DNA of 64,000 nucleotides from Agromyces soli (GTDB lineage: Bacteria > Actinomycetota > Actinomycetes > Actinomycetales > Microbacteriaceae). The stretch lies in NCBI RefSeq assembly GCF_022811605.1, contig NZ_CP094533.1, forward strand, positions 992,001 through 1,056,000, read 5' to 3'. Positions 41,227 through 51,089 of this stretch are shown piece after piece (within the stretch, counting starts at the first letter, position 1; every line of letters starts with the position of its first letter). The position numbers were made by a program, and so were the translations under genes. The notes beneath the pieces were generated by a model, which ran no database searches, was not told the DNA's origin, and saw nothing but the letters and a program-made list of their open reading frames with translations.

Positions 41227-42123
41227 ATGATGGACGCGCCCACCGCCGACGTCGAGATCGACGCGGCGCTCGCCGCGCGGCTCGTGGCCGAGCAGCACCC
41301 CGATCTCCTCGCGCCGGTGCGGCTGGTCGCGAACGGCTGGGACAACGCCATGCTGCGGCTCGGCGAGCAGCACCTGATCCGGATGCCGCGCCGGCTCCTC
41401 GCCGCCCGGCTCGTCGAGCACGAGCTGCGCTGGCTGCCCGAGCTCGCGCGGCACTCCCCCGTCCCGCTTCCGGTGCCCGTGCGCGCCGGGGCGCCCGGGG
41501 CGGGCTATCCCTTCGCCTGGAGCATCGGCCCCTGGTTCGACGGCGTCGCCGCCGTCGAGCTCGACCCGGCCGCGCGGCGCGAGGCCGCGCCCGCACTGGC
41601 GGCGTTCGTCGCCTCCCTGCAGCGCGAGGCGCCGGCGGATGCCCCGGCGAATCCGTACCGCGGCGTCCCCCTCGTCGAGCGCGACCCGGTCGTCGGGCCG
41701 CGGATCGCCTCGGGCGTGCTCGACGCCGTCGCCGACCGCGCCTCGCTCGACCGCGTCTGGCGGGCGGCCCTCGCGGCCTCGGCCTGGACGGGCCCGCCGG
41801 TGTGGCTGCACGGCGACCTGCATCCGGGGAACCTGCTGCTCGAGCGCGCAGGCGGCCCCCTCGCCGCCGTGCTCGACTTCGGCGACGTGACCGCGGGCGA
41901 CCCCGCGACCGACCTCGCCGCCGCGTGGCTCTGCTTCGACTCGGCCGGGCGGGAGCGATTCCGCGCCGGGCTGCCCGCGTTCGCCGACGCCGACTGGGTG
42001 CGGGCGCGCGGCTGGGCGCTCGCCGTCGGCTCGGCCATCGTCGAGACGGTGGGGGTCGCCGGCGCGATGGGGCGGGTCGGGGCGCTCGCGCTCGCCGCGG
42101 TCGTCGAAGACGCGTCGGGCTGA
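41227..42123 (+). CDS. Aminoglycoside phosphotransferase (APH)-fold kinase
   Basis: This 298-residue protein has the APH/choline-kinase fold. The catalytic loop is WLHGDLHPGNLLLE near residue 195 and the metal-binding motif is VLDFGDVTAGDPATDLAAAW. The N-lobe shows NGWDNAMLRLGEQHLIRMPRR. It resembles the macrolide/aminoglycoside group, but most chromosomal members phosphorylate unknown metabolites, so resistance is not implied. Two ATG codons stand in tandem at 41227 and 41230. A TACGCT hexamer at 41176-41181 may be its -10 box. It is divergent from the phosphatase gene. Confidence 0.85.
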   Translation: MMDAPTADVEIDAALAARLVAEQHPDLLAPVRLVANGWDNAMLRLGEQHLIRMPRRLLAARLVEHELRWLPELARHSPVPLPVPVRAGAPGAGYPFAWSIGPWFDGVAAVELDPAARREAAPALAAFVASLQREAPADAPANPYRGVPLVERDPVVGPRIASGVLDAVADRASLDRVWRAALAASAWTGPPVWLHGDLHPGNLLLERAGGPLAAVLDFGDVTAGDPATDLAAAWLCFDSAGRERFRAGLPAFADADWVRARGWALAVGSAIVETVGVAGAMGRVGALALAAVVEDASG

Positions 42124-42227
42124 GCACGGCGGGGCGCTCGTCCTCCCCAGGAGGGCGGTGCCGGTGGTTCTCCCCCGATCCTGATTCGCGCGGCCGGCGG
42201 ATGCCCCGGCGCGGGCACGCTCGAGAG

Positions 42228-42632
42228 ATGCCGCCTGCCTCGCCGACCCACGCCCCGTCGTTCACCGACCCGCTCGCCCCCGAGCTCGCCGGCCTCGATC
42301 GCCGCATCGAGGCGGTGCGCGCGACTGCGGTGCAGACGCGGGCGCTCCTCGACGAGCTTCCGGTCCTGCAGCTGTCGCTCCCGCTCGTCGGCTGCGTGAG
42401 CTGGCGCTCGGCCGCGGCCGAGCACTACGAGGCGCGCCTCGAAGAGCTCGTCTCCCGGGTCGGCCTCGCCCGCTCCGCGCTCGAACAGGCCGAGCTCGAG
42501 CTGAGCGCGACGCTGATCCGGCTGGAGGGCGAGCGCGACCAGACGCTGGCCCGGCTGGTGGCGATGGCGGGCGCCGGTGCCGGTGCCGGCCCGGGGCCCG
42601 TGAGTGCCGAGACGACATGGGGGTGGCGATGA
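42228..42632 (+). CDS. Small helical protein, possible WXG-like partner of the hydrolase downstream
   Basis: This 134-residue protein is mostly helical, with a short loop around residues 50-60 (LVGCVSWRSAAAEHYEARLEEL) between two helices, as in WXG100-type proteins, though W-R-S replaces W-x-G. A coiled-coil-like second helix runs to about residue 112, and the tail is a Gly/Ala repeat encoded by a short GGTGCC array. I do not recognise it with certainty. Its stop shares ATGA with the next gene, so the two proteins are made together. GAGAG lies just before the ATG. Confidence 0.55.
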   Translation: MPPASPTHAPSFTDPLAPELAGLDRRIEAVRATAVQTRALLDELPVLQLSLPLVGCVSWRSAAAEHYEARLEELVSRVGLARSALEQAELELSATLIRLEGERDQTLARLVAMAGAGAGAGPGPVSAETTWGWR

Positions 42633-44122
42633 GCGGTGAACTGCTCGTCTCCGGCGGGGGCAGCACCGCGGTCGCCGTCGACGAACTCTTCGCCGAAGCG
42701 GCCAGGCTCGCAGTCGTGGAGGCGGGCTGCTCCCGCTTCGCCGAACGCGCGGCGGCGCTGCTCGCCACGATCGCTCGGGCGGGCGGCGCGGCCGGGCGCG
42801 CCGAGCACGAGCTCGCGCTCGCCGCGCATCAGTTCGGGCAGTCGGCCGAGCTCGCCGCGTCGCTCGGGCGCAATCTCGAGGAATCCGCCCTCCGCTACGG
42901 CACGGTCGAGCAGCGACTCGGCGCGCTGCAGCAGCTCGCGGGGCAGTTCGCCGCCTGGACCCTCGGGGCCTCCGCCCGGTTCCTGGCCTGGCCGCTGCTG
43001 GCTGCTGCGGGCGGCGTCTTCCTCGGCGACCGCGTGCTCGACGCCCTCGGGGTGTCACGGGAGGGCGCGCTCCCTCTCCTTCGGCAGCTTCTCGTGCACC
43101 CCGGAGCCGGCGAGGCGCTCGGCGCAGCCCTCGACTCGAGCGACGAACTGGTGGCCGGTGCGCTCGGGGTCCCCTTGCCGGTGGCGGTGGTCGCGGGCGG
43201 CTTCGTCGACACCCCCGACTCCGCCGCCGTCGTGGCGCTGGGGGCCTCGGCGCTCGGCGGGCTGGGCGTCGGCCTCCTGGCCGAGCGTCCGGTGGGGGTG
43301 CGTCGGGTCGGCGAAACAGCGGGCGCTCCCGGCGGTGCCCGGGCGGCGACGCCGCCCGCCGTGCCGTCGCCGGTCCCGCCGCCGGTCGGCGTGGCCGGCC
43401 TCGCGGCGCGCGTGCCCGCGCCGCGCGAGGGCGCACCGCAGATCCGCATCGAGCAGTACCCCGCGCCCGCCGGCGGTGGGAGCGCGGAGGCGCGCCGATG
43501 GCTCGTCTACGTCACCGGCACGATCGCGCCGTCGCCCGCAGCCGGCTCGCAGCCCTTCGACATGACGAGCAACGTGCACACCGTCGCCGGACGAGGGGCG
43601 GAGCTCGCCGCGGCGTCGCTGCCCGCGGGAGCCGGTGAGCGGGCCGTGCGGGCAGCCCTCGCCGAGGCCGGGGTGCAGCCGGGCGACGAGCTCATCGGCA
43701 TCGGCTACTCCGGCGGCGGAGCGATCGTCGCCGAGCTGATGGCCGATCCAGAGCTCGGCTTCACGGCGGGCGCGAACCTCGGCGGGCCGGCCCGGGTCGA
43801 TCCGTCGGCGCCGTTGCTGAACCTCGAGCACCGCGACGACCTGGTACCGGGCTCGGGCGGGGCCGATCGGCCGCTCGGGCCGCTGCTCGTGCAGCGCGAG
43901 GTGGCGGCACCGCCCGAGCAGCCGGGCCCGATCCTCACGGCCCACGAGCTCGACGCCTATCGGCGCACGGCCGAACTCGTGGACGCCTCGGCCGACCCGC
44001 GGCTCGTGGAGTTCAGCGCGCTCGTCACCGACTTCACGGCCGGGCGCGAGGGCGAGGCCAGCTTCTGGCTCGCCGAGCGCGAGCCGGAAGCCCCGCTCAG
44101 TCCTTCGACGGGCGAACGATGA
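42629..44122 (+). CDS. Alpha/beta-hydrolase domain protein with helical N-terminal region
   Basis: This 497-residue protein has three parts. Residues 1-110 are helical and rich in Ala/Glu. Residues 110-215 contain hydrophobic stretches ([38 protein letters not shown]). After a Pro-rich linker (about 240-265), residues 270-497 look like an alpha/beta hydrolase: WLVYVTGTI, nucleophile Ser361 in [10 protein letters not shown], Asp403 or 404 in [10 protein letters not shown] and His439 in [10 protein letters not shown]. The serine-Asp-His order fits a lipase/esterase. The upstream partner resembles a WXG-type protein, so secretion by a type VII-like route is possible but unproven. The 3' end overlaps the convergent gene by 26 bases. 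Confidence 0.7.
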   Translation: MSGELLVSGGGSTAVAVDELFAEAARLAVVEAGCSRFAERAAALLATIARAGGAAGRAEHELALAAHQFGQSAELAASLGRNLEESALRYGTVEQRLGALQQLAGQFAAWTLGASARFLAWPLLAAAGGVFLGDRVLDALGVSREGALPLLRQLLVHPGAGEALGAALDSSDELVAGALGVPLPVAVVAGGFVDTPDSAAVVALGASALGGLGVGLLAERPVGVRRVGETAGAPGGARAATPPAVPSPVPPPVGVAGLAARVPAPREGAPQIRIEQYPAPAGGGSAEARRWLVYVTGTIAPSPAAGSQPFDMTSNVHTVAGRGAELAAASLPAGAGERAVRAALAEAGVQPGDELIGIGYSGGGAIVAELMADPELGFTAGANLGGPARVDPSAPLLNLEHRDDLVPGSGGADRPLGPLLVQREVAAPPEQPGPILTAHELDAYRRTAELVDASADPRLVEFSALVTDFTAGREGEASFWLAEREPEAPLSPSTGER

Positions 44123-44480
44123 GGCCGATGAGCCAGCTGATCAGGCCGAGCACGAGCGCGCCGAGCACGCCCCACCAGAAGCCGTCCACTTCGAGACCGA
44201 AGCCGATGAGCCCGCTGATCCAATCCACGAGCAGCAGCAGCAGCCCGTTGACGATGAACGAGATGAGGCCCAGCGTGATCACGTAGATCGGGAAGGCCAC
44301 CACCCGGATGAACCCGCCGACGATGGCATTGACGACGCCGAAGATCGCGGCCACCAGCAGGTAGGTGAGGATCGTGGCGAGTTGCGTGTCCTCGTAGGGC
44401 ACGACCGAGACGCCCGCCACGATGAACGTGGTCAGCCAGAGCGCGAGCGCGACGACGATGGTTTTGACGATGAAGCGCAT
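44097..44480 (-). CDS. Phage-holin-like (YvlD/DUF) four-helix membrane protein
   Basis: This 127-residue protein has four hydrophobic helices: [77 protein letters not shown], and [22 protein letters not shown]. This layout fits the family annotated as phage holin or YvlD-like proteins, which is common in Gram-positive chromosomes with no prophage nearby. GGGAG precedes the ATG. Its last 26 bases overlap the end of the convergent hydrolase gene, an arrangement that can give antisense transcripts. Confidence 0.8.
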   Translation of the reverse strand: MRFIVKTIVVALALWLTTFIVAGVSVVPYEDTQLATILTYLLVAAIFGVVNAIVGGFIRVVAFPIYVITLGLISFIVNGLLLLLVDWISGLIGFGLEVDGFWWGVLGALVLGLISWLIGLIVRPSKD

Positions 44481-44605
44481 ACCGCCACTCTCCCAGAGGC
44501 GGGCGCATCTGCGAAGGGGGCTGGCCCCCGAACGTCCGATCCGATAAGCAAATCGCTGCGCGAAGCGGGTGCGCAGCCGAACCGCTCGCGGAATATGCAA
44601 CGGAG

Positions 44606-44611
44606 TACGGT
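44606..44611 (+). promoter_or_regulatory. -10 element TACGGT for a leaderless hisC-like transcript
   Basis: TACGGT ends 7 bases before the GTG at 44619, and there is no ribosome-binding site in front of that GTG. Both facts fit a leaderless mRNA. Confidence 0.5.
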
Positions 44612-44618
44612 GGAACGC

Positions 44619-45722
44619 GTGACCGCAACGGAGTCGACCGCAACGGAATCTGCCAGCACCGGGGTGCGCCTGCGCCCCGAGATCGCGGCCCTTCCGCCCT
44701 ACCGCCAGGGGCGCCCCGCGCCTGCCGACGGGTTCAAGCTCTCGAGCAACGAGAACCCCTTCGACCCCCTGCCCTCGGTGCAGCAGGCGGTCGCCGCGAC
44801 GGCCGGCTCGATCAACCGCTACCCCGACGCGACGGCGCTCGCCCTGCGCGAGGTGCTCGCCGCCCGCTTCGGCGTCTCCGCCGACGAGGTCATCATCGGT
44901 GCGGGCTCGGTCGCGCTCATCGCGCAGTTCGTGCTCGCCGCCGCGGGCCCCGGCGACGAGGTCGTCTACTCGTGGCGCTCCTTCGAGGCCTACCCGGGGC
45001 TCGTCACGATCGCCGGCGCCACGAGTGTCGCCGTGCCGAACCGCCCCGACCACGGGCACGACCTCGACGCCATCGCCGACGCCGTCACCGAGCGCACCCG
45101 CGTCGTCATCGTCTGCACGCCGAACAACCCGACTGGGGTCACGATCACCCGGGCCGAGCTCGACGCGTTCCTCGCCCGCATCCCCGCCGACCGGCTCGTG
45201 CTGCTCGACGAGGCCTACGTCGAGTTCGTGCGCGACGCCGACGCCGTCGACGGCCGCGAGCTCATCGGCCGGCACCCGAACCTCGTCGTGCTCCGCACCT
45301 TCTCCAAGGCCTACGGCCTCGCCGGGCTGCGGGTCGGCTACGCCATCGGCCCGGTCGGCATCCTCGACGCGGCGCGCGCGACCGCCATCCCGCTCGGCGT
45401 CACCGCCGCCGCGAGTGCCGCCGCGATCGCCTCGCTCGAGCCCGCCGCCGAGGCCGAGCTGCGCGAGCGCGTCGAGGTCATCGCGGAGCGCCGCGACCGC
45501 GTGCGGGCCGCGTTGATCGGGCAGGGCTGGCCGATCCCGGTCAGTCAGGCGAACTTCATCTGGCTCCCCGTGGGCGAGCGCACGAGCGAGATCGCCGAGC
45601 GCCTCTTCGACGCGGGACTCGTGACCCGGGCCTTCCCGCCGGAGGGCATCCGGGTCTCGATCGGCGAGGAGGAGTCTGTCGACACCCTCCTCCGGATTCT
45701 GAATGAGCTTGTCGAGGGTTGA
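44619..45722 (+). CDS. hisC: Histidinol-phosphate/aromatic aminotransferase
   Basis: This 367-residue fold type I aminotransferase has [16 protein letters not shown] near residue 40, [48 protein letters not shown], and the PLP lysine in [20 protein letters not shown] near residue 228. It belongs to the HisC/Pat group; actinobacteria usually have one HisC in the his operon and a paralogue acting on aromatic 2-oxo acids. No his genes lie nearby, so this is likely the paralogue (Pat). The repeat TATEST in its N-terminus is encoded by a short duplicated stretch. It is followed by the oxoacid dehydrogenase genes. Confidence 0.85.
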   Translation: MTATESTATESASTGVRLRPEIAALPPYRQGRPAPADGFKLSSNENPFDPLPSVQQAVAATAGSINRYPDATALALREVLAARFGVSADEVIIGAGSVALIAQFVLAAAGPGDEVVYSWRSFEAYPGLVTIAGATSVAVPNRPDHGHDLDAIADAVTERTRVVIVCTPNNPTGVTITRAELDAFLARIPADRLVLLDEAYVEFVRDADAVDGRELIGRHPNLVVLRTFSKAYGLAGLRVGYAIGPVGILDAARATAIPLGVTAAASAAAIASLEPAAEAELRERVEVIAERRDRVRAALIGQGWPIPVSQANFIWLPVGERTSEIAERLFDAGLVTRAFPPEGIRVSIGEEESVDTLLRILNELVEG

Positions 45723-45753
45723 CAAGAACCCCGTCGAAACGAACGGATAGCGT
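45719..45753 (+). promoter_or_regulatory. Promoter region of the oxoacid dehydrogenase operon
   Basis: A consensus -35 TTGACA (45719-45724) overlaps the hisC stop codon. TAGCGT (45748-45753) ends 6 bases before the GTG of the E1-alpha gene, which fits a leaderless start, but the spacer of 23 bases is too long for a normal pair. The -10 box alone may suffice. Confidence 0.4.
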
Positions 45754-45759
45754 GGAACA

Positions 45760-46893
45760 GTGGTAGCCCGCGAACGAGACTTCACCGTACCGACGGTCCA
45801 GCTGCTGACCCCCGAGGGCCAGCTGCGACCGAGTGCCGAGGCCGAGCCGTACCTGCACCTCGTCGAGGCGCTCGACGACGCGACGCTCGAGCAGTTCTAC
45901 CGCGACATGGTGACCTCGCGCCGCCTCGACGTCGCCGGCGCGAACCTGCAGCGGCAGGGCCAGCTCGCGCTCTGGGTGCCGAGCCACGGCCAGGAGGCCG
46001 CCCAGGTGGGCTCGGCGCGCGCGAGCCGCCCGCAGGACCACCTCTTCCCCTCCTACCGCGAGCACATCGTGGGCATCATCCGCGGGCTCGACCCCGTCGC
46101 GATCCTCTCGCTGCTCCGCGGCGCGACCCTCGGCGGGTGGGACCCGGCGCAGAACGGCAACTTCCACCTGTACACGCTCGTGCTCGCCTCGCAGACGCTG
46201 CACGCGACCGGCTACGCGATGGGCATCCAGTTCGACGGGGCGAGCGGCACCGGCGACCCCGAGACCGACGCCGCCGTGCTCGTCTACTACGGCGACGGCT
46301 CCACCTCGCAGGGCGACGCCAGCGAAGCGCTCGTCTTCGCCGCGAGCTACCGCACGCCCCAGGTGTTCTTCGTGCAGAACAACCAGTGGGCGATCTCCGT
46401 GCCGGTCTCCCGTCAGTCGCCGAGCCCGCTCGCCCTGCGCGGCACCGGCTTCGGCATGCCGAGCGTGCAGATCGACGGCAACGACGTGCTCGCGAGCTAC
46501 GCGGTCACCCGGCAGTCGCTCGAAGAGGCGCGCGCCGGCGAGGGGCCGAGCTTCATCGAGGCCGTGACCTACCGCATGGGCGCGCACACCACCGCCGACG
46601 ACCCCACGAAGTACCGCACGCAGGACGAGGTCGACCTCTGGACCACCCGCGACCCGATCACGCGCTACCGCACCTGGCTCGAGGGCCGCGGCGCGAGCGC
46701 GGCGTTCTTCGACGAGGTCGATGCCGAAGCGCAGGACTTCGCCGCCGATGTGCGCCGCCGCGCGCTCGAGCTGCCCTCCCCCACGCGCGAGACGATCTTC
46801 GAGCACGTCTACCACGAGCCGCACCCGCTCATGGCCGAGCAGTACGCCTGGCTCGACCGCTTCGAGCGCTCGCTCGACGGGAGCGACGCATGA
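45760..46893 (+). CDS. bkdA: 2-oxoacid dehydrogenase E1 component, alpha subunit
   Basis: This 377-residue thiamine diphosphate enzyme subunit has LPSYREH-like FPSYREHIVGIIRG, GNFHLYTLVLASQTLHATGYAMG, and the ThDP/Mg motif YYGDGSTSQGDASEALVFAASY...NNQWAISVP (about residues 172-215), then TYRMGAHTTADDPTKYR. The two-subunit E1 form fits either branched-chain 2-oxoacid or pyruvate dehydrogenase. The close mycobacterial relatives, first named pdhABC, act on branched-chain oxoacids, and the aminotransferase upstream fits that. It overlaps the beta-subunit gene by four bases (ATGA). Confidence 0.88.
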   Translation: MVARERDFTVPTVQLLTPEGQLRPSAEAEPYLHLVEALDDATLEQFYRDMVTSRRLDVAGANLQRQGQLALWVPSHGQEAAQVGSARASRPQDHLFPSYREHIVGIIRGLDPVAILSLLRGATLGGWDPAQNGNFHLYTLVLASQTLHATGYAMGIQFDGASGTGDPETDAAVLVYYGDGSTSQGDASEALVFAASYRTPQVFFVQNNQWAISVPVSRQSPSPLALRGTGFGMPSVQIDGNDVLASYAVTRQSLEEARAGEGPSFIEAVTYRMGAHTTADDPTKYRTQDEVDLWTTRDPITRYRTWLEGRGASAAFFDEVDAEAQDFAADVRRRALELPSPTRETIFEHVYHEPHPLMAEQYAWLDRFERSLDGSDA

Positions 46894-48011
46894 GCCTCGC
46901 CGGCGACGCCATCCGACCCCTCGACGAGCCCGGCACCGCGCGGGCGCAGGACCAGGAGCTCCCCGTGACGAACGACTCGACGGCCGAGGCATCCGCCCGG
47001 CCCTCGCAGCAGGACGCCGAGGCCGCCGTGCGCGGCGTGCAGACCCTGTCGATGGCGAAGGCCATCACGGCCGGGCTCCGCGAGGCGCTGCGCGCCGACG
47101 AGAAGGTGCTGCTGATGGGCGAGGACATCGGCCCGCTCGGCGGCGTCTTCCGCGTGACCGAGGGTCTGCAGGCCGAGTTCGGCGACCGCCGGGTGCTCGA
47201 CACCCCGCTCGCCGAGTCGGGCATCGTGGGCACGGCGATCGGCCTCGCGATGCGCGGCTACCGCCCGGTCATCGAGATCCAGTTCGACGGCTTCATCTTC
47301 CCCGCGTTCGACCAGATCACGACGCAGCTCTCCCGCATCAACCTGCGGCACGGGGGCGGCATGCCGATGCCGATCGTGATCCGCGTGCCCTACGGCGGTC
47401 ACATCGGCTCGATCGAGCACCACCAGGAGAGCCCCGAGGCGTACTTCGCCCACACCCCGGGCCTGCGGGTCGTGAGCCCCTCGAACCCGCACGACGCGTA
47501 CTGGATGATCCAGGAGGCCATCGCCTCGAACGATCCCGTGCTCTACTTCGAACCCAAGAGCCGGTACTGGCCCAAGGGGCCGGTCGACCTCGATCACGCC
47601 GGCATCCCGCTGCACGAGAGCCGCGTCGTCCGGCAGGGCACCGACGTCACCGTCGTCGGGCACGGCGCCATGGTGGCCACGCTCCTGCAGGCGGCCGACA
47701 TCGCCGCGGGCGAGGGCACGAGCCTCGAGGTCGTCGACCTGCGCAGCCTCTCCCCCATCGACTACGGACCGCTCCTCGAATCCGTGCACCGCACCGGCCG
47801 CCTGGTCGTCGCGCAGGAGGCGTACGGCAACGTCTCCGTCGGTTCCGAGATCGCCGCCACCGTCGCCGAGCGGGCGTTCTACTCGCTCGAGGCCCCGGTG
47901 CTGCGCGTCTCCGGATTCGACACCCCCTTCCCGCCCGCCGCCCTCGAGACCGAGTACCTGCCGAGCCCCGACCGAGTGCTTGAGGCGGTCGATCGGGCCC
48001 TGGCCTTCTGA
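46890..48011 (+). CDS. bkdB: 2-oxoacid dehydrogenase E1 component, beta subunit
   Basis: This subunit shows [101 protein letters not shown] and [15 protein letters not shown], the complete E1-beta core. With ATG 46890 it has 373 residues, about 50 more than the core needs, and a low-complexity leader. GTG 46965, behind a strong AGGAG, is a good second candidate start and would give 348 residues. It joins the alpha subunit as an alpha2-beta2 tetramer. Confidence 0.9.
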   Translation: MSLAGDAIRPLDEPGTARAQDQELPVTNDSTAEASARPSQQDAEAAVRGVQTLSMAKAITAGLREALRADEKVLLMGEDIGPLGGVFRVTEGLQAEFGDRRVLDTPLAESGIVGTAIGLAMRGYRPVIEIQFDGFIFPAFDQITTQLSRINLRHGGGMPMPIVIRVPYGGHIGSIEHHQESPEAYFAHTPGLRVVSPSNPHDAYWMIQEAIASNDPVLYFEPKSRYWPKGPVDLDHAGIPLHESRVVRQGTDVTVVGHGAMVATLLQAADIAAGEGTSLEVVDLRSLSPIDYGPLLESVHRTGRLVVAQEAYGNVSVGSEIAATVAERAFYSLEAPVLRVSGFDTPFPPAALETEYLPSPDRVLEAVDRALAF

Positions 48012-48102
48012 TGCATGCCGGGGCCAGCATGCGGCATCGAGCAGGCTGGACCAGGCATCGCGCAACACCGCACGACCCTTCGAACGAGAGGCGCACCCGC
48101 CC

Positions 48103-49521
48103 ATGAGCGAGATCCGGTTCCCCCTTCCCGACGTCGGCGAAGGCCTCACCGAGGCTGAGATCGTGCAGTGGAAGGTCGCCCCCGGCGACCGCATCGTGCT
48201 CGACCAGGTGTTCGTCGAGATCGAGACCGCGAAGTCGCTCGTCGAGCTGCCGAGCGCGTACGAGGGCGTGGTCGCGGAACTCCTCGTCGACGAGGGCTCG
48301 ACGGTCGACGTGGGCACGCCGATCCTGGTCATCCAGACGGATGCCTCGAACGGCATGAATGCCGCGGCGCCCGCCGGTACGCCCGCGTCGGCCCCGGCGC
48401 CAGCCGCGGCCCCCGCCTCCGACGCAGCCGAGCTCGTCGCCGACACCGCCGCCTCCATCGCGGCCGATGAGGGCGGTGCCGTGCTCGTCGGGCACGGGGC
48501 GTCCGGTCCGGCGATCAGCCGTCGCCGCCGCCACCCGGTCGCCGACGGCGCGCACGCCCACCTCGGCGACGCCCACGTGCCGCCCGCTCCCCCGGCGGCG
48601 CCGGCGGTCGAGGCCGCGCCGGTCGCGGCATCCGCTCCGCGTCCCTCGGTCGAGTCGCAGATCCCCGTCATCGCGAAGCCGCCGATCCGCAAGCTCGCGA
48701 AGGACCTCGGCGTCGACCTCACCCGGGTCACCCCGACCGGGCCGATCGGCGACATCACGCGCGACGACGTCATCCGCGAGGCGACGCAGGCCAGCGTCTT
48801 CCGCAACATCCAGACGCCCGAGCTCCCGGAAGGCCGGGAGACCCGCATCCCGGTGAAGGGGGTGCGCAAGGCCATCGCCTCCGCGATGGTGCAGAGCGCG
48901 TTCACCGCGCCGCACGTCTCGGTCTTCGCCGACGTCGACGCCACGCGCACGATGGAGTTCGTGAAGCGCCTCAAGGCCTCCCCCGACTTCGCGGGCGTGA
49001 AGGTCTCGCCGCTGCTGATCATGGCCAAGGCGATGATCTGGGCGGTCCGCCGCAACCCGACGGTCAACGCGCAGTGGACCGACGAGGAGATCATCGTCAA
49101 GCACTTCGTGAACCTCGGCATCGCCGCGGCGACCCCGCGCGGCCTCATCGTGCCGAACGTCAAGGACGCGCAGAACATGTCGATGGTCGAGCTCGCGGCC
49201 GCGCTCGAGCAGCTGACGCTCACCGCGCGCGAGGGCAAGACGCAGCCCGCCGAGATGCAGCACGGCACGATCACGATCACGAACATCGGCGTCTTCGGCA
49301 TGGACACGGGCACGCCGATCCTGAACCCGGGCGAGGTCGCGATCGTCGCGCTCGGCACGATCAAGCAGAAGCCCTGGGTCGTCGACGGCGAGGTGCGTCC
49401 GCGCTACGTGACGACGATCGGCGGCTCCTTCGACCACCGCGTGGTCGACGGCGACGTGGCGAGCCGGTTCCTGGCGGACGTGGCCGCGATCATCGAGGAG
49501 CCCGCGCTGCTGCTCGAGTGA
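48103..49521 (+). CDS. bkdC: 2-oxoacid dehydrogenase E2 component (dihydrolipoamide acyltransferase)
   Basis: This 472-residue E2 has one N-terminal lipoyl domain with the lipoylated Lys44 in [12 protein letters not shown], an Ala/Pro-rich linker, a peripheral-subunit-binding domain (about 185-222: [32 protein letters not shown]), and the C-terminal acyltransferase with [24 protein letters not shown] and the catalytic [16 protein letters not shown]. The 91-base gap after the beta gene includes an imperfect gcatgccggg-type dyad. No E3 gene is nearby; the complex would use a shared dihydrolipoamide dehydrogenase. Confidence 0.93.
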   Translation: MSEIRFPLPDVGEGLTEAEIVQWKVAPGDRIVLDQVFVEIETAKSLVELPSAYEGVVAELLVDEGSTVDVGTPILVIQTDASNGMNAAAPAGTPASAPAPAAAPASDAAELVADTAASIAADEGGAVLVGHGASGPAISRRRRHPVADGAHAHLGDAHVPPAPPAAPAVEAAPVAASAPRPSVESQIPVIAKPPIRKLAKDLGVDLTRVTPTGPIGDITRDDVIREATQASVFRNIQTPELPEGRETRIPVKGVRKAIASAMVQSAFTAPHVSVFADVDATRTMEFVKRLKASPDFAGVKVSPLLIMAKAMIWAVRRNPTVNAQWTDEEIIVKHFVNLGIAAATPRGLIVPNVKDAQNMSMVELAAALEQLTLTAREGKTQPAEMQHGTITITNIGVFGMDTGTPILNPGEVAIVALGTIKQKPWVVDGEVRPRYVTTIGGSFDHRVVDGDVASRFLADVAAIIEEPALLLE

Positions 49522-49542
49522 GCGTCGCGGTCGTGGTCGCGG

Positions 49543-50403
49543 TCACTCCCACGGGGCGATCGGCCGTGCGGTGGGCGGGAGGGGCGGCTGCACGGTGAGC
49601 GCCAGTCCAGCCTGATCCGCGAGCGCGGTCAGCTCGGCGGACGCGTGCTCGGGGGTGTCGTCGCGCAGCTCGACGGTGACGCCGCCGTCCGCGATCGCGA
49701 CGGTGCCGGTGCCGAGCTCTTGCGCCCGCTCGACGAGCGGCAGGAACGGGGCGAGCTCCGTGTCGGCGGAGAGCAGCGCGGCGAGGTGCACGTGATCGGG
49801 CAGATCCGGGTCGCCGTCCTCGTCCCAGGAGCCGCGGAAGTCGAGCGGGACGTCGGGCAGCTCGCTGCGGACGTCGCGAAGGGCCTCCGCCAGGCGGGCG
49901 CGGTCGGTCGAGGTGAGCGTGACCAGGACCGGGTCATCGCCTCCGGCCTCCGGGCCCTCGAGCGAGACGCCGAAGGTGCCCTCGAACCCCGCGCCGAGGC
50001 GTTGCATCGCGGCGCTCGCCTGAGCGAAGCGGACGAGGCCGGGCTCGGACAGGCAGGTGGTGCCGGACTCGGGCGAGAACACATTCAGCACGGTGCCCGG
50101 CGCGAGCGAGTCCTCCTTCGTCGCGATCGAGATCATGGCCACCTCGACGTCTCCCTCGCAGCTCAGCCGGGCGATGCGGCGGGCGTCGTCCTCGCTCAGC
50201 GCAGGGTCGAGGACGAGGTCGATCCGGTGCTCCGCCGGGGTGACGACGCCGCCGGCGAGCTCGGCCCGTGCCGAGACCACGCCGGGCAGACCGTCGAGGC
50301 GGTCCGCCAGGTTCTGCAGCTCGGGCGCCTGGCCGAGGCATCCGGCGAGGAGAACGGCGGTCGACAGGCCGACGACGAACGCGGCGACCGGTCGAGTGCG
50401 CAT
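49543..50403 (-). CDS. Predicted lipoprotein of unknown function
   Basis: This 286-residue protein has a signal peptide (MRTRPVAAFVVGLSTAVLLAGC) with lipobox LAGC and cysteine 22. The exported part is acidic, mixed alpha/beta and contains two similar halves built on a pattern of DRLDGLPGVVSA and ALRDVRSELPDVPLDF. I do not recognise the family. A GTG directly before the ATG is an alternative start. It is convergent with the E2 gene (21 bases) and follows the GNAT gene on the same strand with a 26-base gap, so it may be the second gene of a two-gene unit. Confidence 0.75.
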   Translation of the reverse strand: MRTRPVAAFVVGLSTAVLLAGCLGQAPELQNLADRLDGLPGVVSARAELAGGVVTPAEHRIDLVLDPALSEDDARRIARLSCEGDVEVAMISIATKEDSLAPGTVLNVFSPESGTTCLSEPGLVRFAQASAAMQRLGAGFEGTFGVSLEGPEAGGDDPVLVTLTSTDRARLAEALRDVRSELPDVPLDFRGSWDEDGDPDLPDHVHLAALLSADTELAPFLPLVERAQELGTGTVAIADGGVTVELRDDTPEHASAELTALADQAGLALTVQPPLPPTARPIAPWE

Positions 50404-50429
50404 CACTCCATCATGCCGTTCGGGCGCAG

Positions 50430-50918
50430 TCAGGCGAAGCGGCGCTCGTAGACGAGCTGACCCTCGGCCTCCGCGGTGCGCTGCATGCCGGCGCGCTCGA
50501 GCGCCCGGCGGGCCGGCAGGTTCTCGACCTCCGCGTGGGCGCGCACGAGCTTGGCGCCGGCCGAGCGGGCCAGCTCGAGGGCCGCGACGACGGTGGGGAC
50601 CGAGAGCCCCTGCCCGCGCACCGCGGGCACCAGGCCGAACGCGAACTCGACGGCCCCGTGCTCGTCGGGCGGGCCGAAGAGGTTCACTCCCCCGATCGCC
50701 GCGCCCTCGGCGCCGCGGTGCACGAGGTAGGGACCGAAGGGTGCCGGATCGCCGTCCTCGCGCACGGTGCGCACGAACTCCCGGAGCAGTTCGGGCTCGT
50801 CGGTGAAGGCGTAGCCGCCCTCCCAGCCGTCCGTGGCCGCGATCTCGCCGGCGAGCAGCCGCTCGGCTTCGGCGACGGTGAACGGATGCAACGTGATGGG
50901 CTCGGTCGTCGTATCCAC
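50430..50918 (-). CDS. GNAT-family N-acetyltransferase
   Basis: This 162-residue acetyltransferase has the acetyl-CoA loop LVPAVRGQGLSVPTVVAALELARS near residue 100 (the usual R/Q-x-x-G-x-G/A motif) and AHAEVENLPARRALERAGMQR, typical of the RimJ/RimL-like GNAT group that modifies N-termini or small molecules. I chose GTG 50916-50918, with GGGAGAG 8 bases upstream, over a GTG three codons earlier. It is divergent from the zinc operon, so its promoter shares the gap with the Zur site. Confidence 0.85.
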   Translation of the reverse strand: MDTTTEPITLHPFTVAEAERLLAGEIAATDGWEGGYAFTDEPELLREFVRTVREDGDPAPFGPYLVHRGAEGAAIGGVNLFGPPDEHGAVEFAFGLVPAVRGQGLSVPTVVAALELARSAGAKLVRAHAEVENLPARRALERAGMQRTAEAEGQLVYERRFA

Positions 50919-51053
50919 GTGCTTCACTCTCCCACGTTCCGATGACGCGCAGGTTTCCGATGTGCGTCCGGTGTCACGCGGTGACGCCGCGAGACGGCGG
51001 ATGACCCCGCTGGCGGCCGGAGCGATGCGGAACCGGTCGCGGTCGTGATGGTT

Positions 51054-51082
51054 TTGACAATCATTATCAATAAGCGTAGCGT
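51054..51082 (+). promoter_or_regulatory. Consensus promoter of the zinc operon, leaderless
   Basis: TTGACA (51054-51059) and TAGCGT (51077-51082) have an ideal 17-base spacer, and the ATG of znuA begins 7 bases after the -10 box. This is the best promoter match in the window. No ribosome-binding site precedes the ATG, which fits a leaderless mRNA. Confidence 0.8.
51055..51069 (+). promoter_or_regulatory. Zur box
   Basis: TGACAATCATTATCA matches the palindromic pattern TGAnAATnATTnTCA known for Zur and other Fur-family sites. It covers most of the -35 box and part of the spacer, so Zur-Zn would block RNA polymerase. The zur gene is the last gene of the same operon, which makes a feedback loop likely. 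Confidence 0.8.
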
Positions 51083-51089
51083 CGGTGCC

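Noticed and set aside
41227..42123. Antibiotic resistance gene
   Set aside because: The protein has the APH fold, but most chromosomal relatives in soil actinobacteria act on unknown metabolites and nothing here points to a drug.
44097..44480. Prophage remnant, from the holin-like protein
   Set aside because: The family is common as a chromosomal membrane protein, and no other phage gene lies nearby.
45719..45748. Standard -35/-10 pair using the exact TTGACA after hisC
   Set aside because: With 17 or 18 bases of spacing the downstream hexamer is poor (AACGGA or ACGGAT); the better TAGCGT is 23 bases away. Kept only as a weak promoter region.
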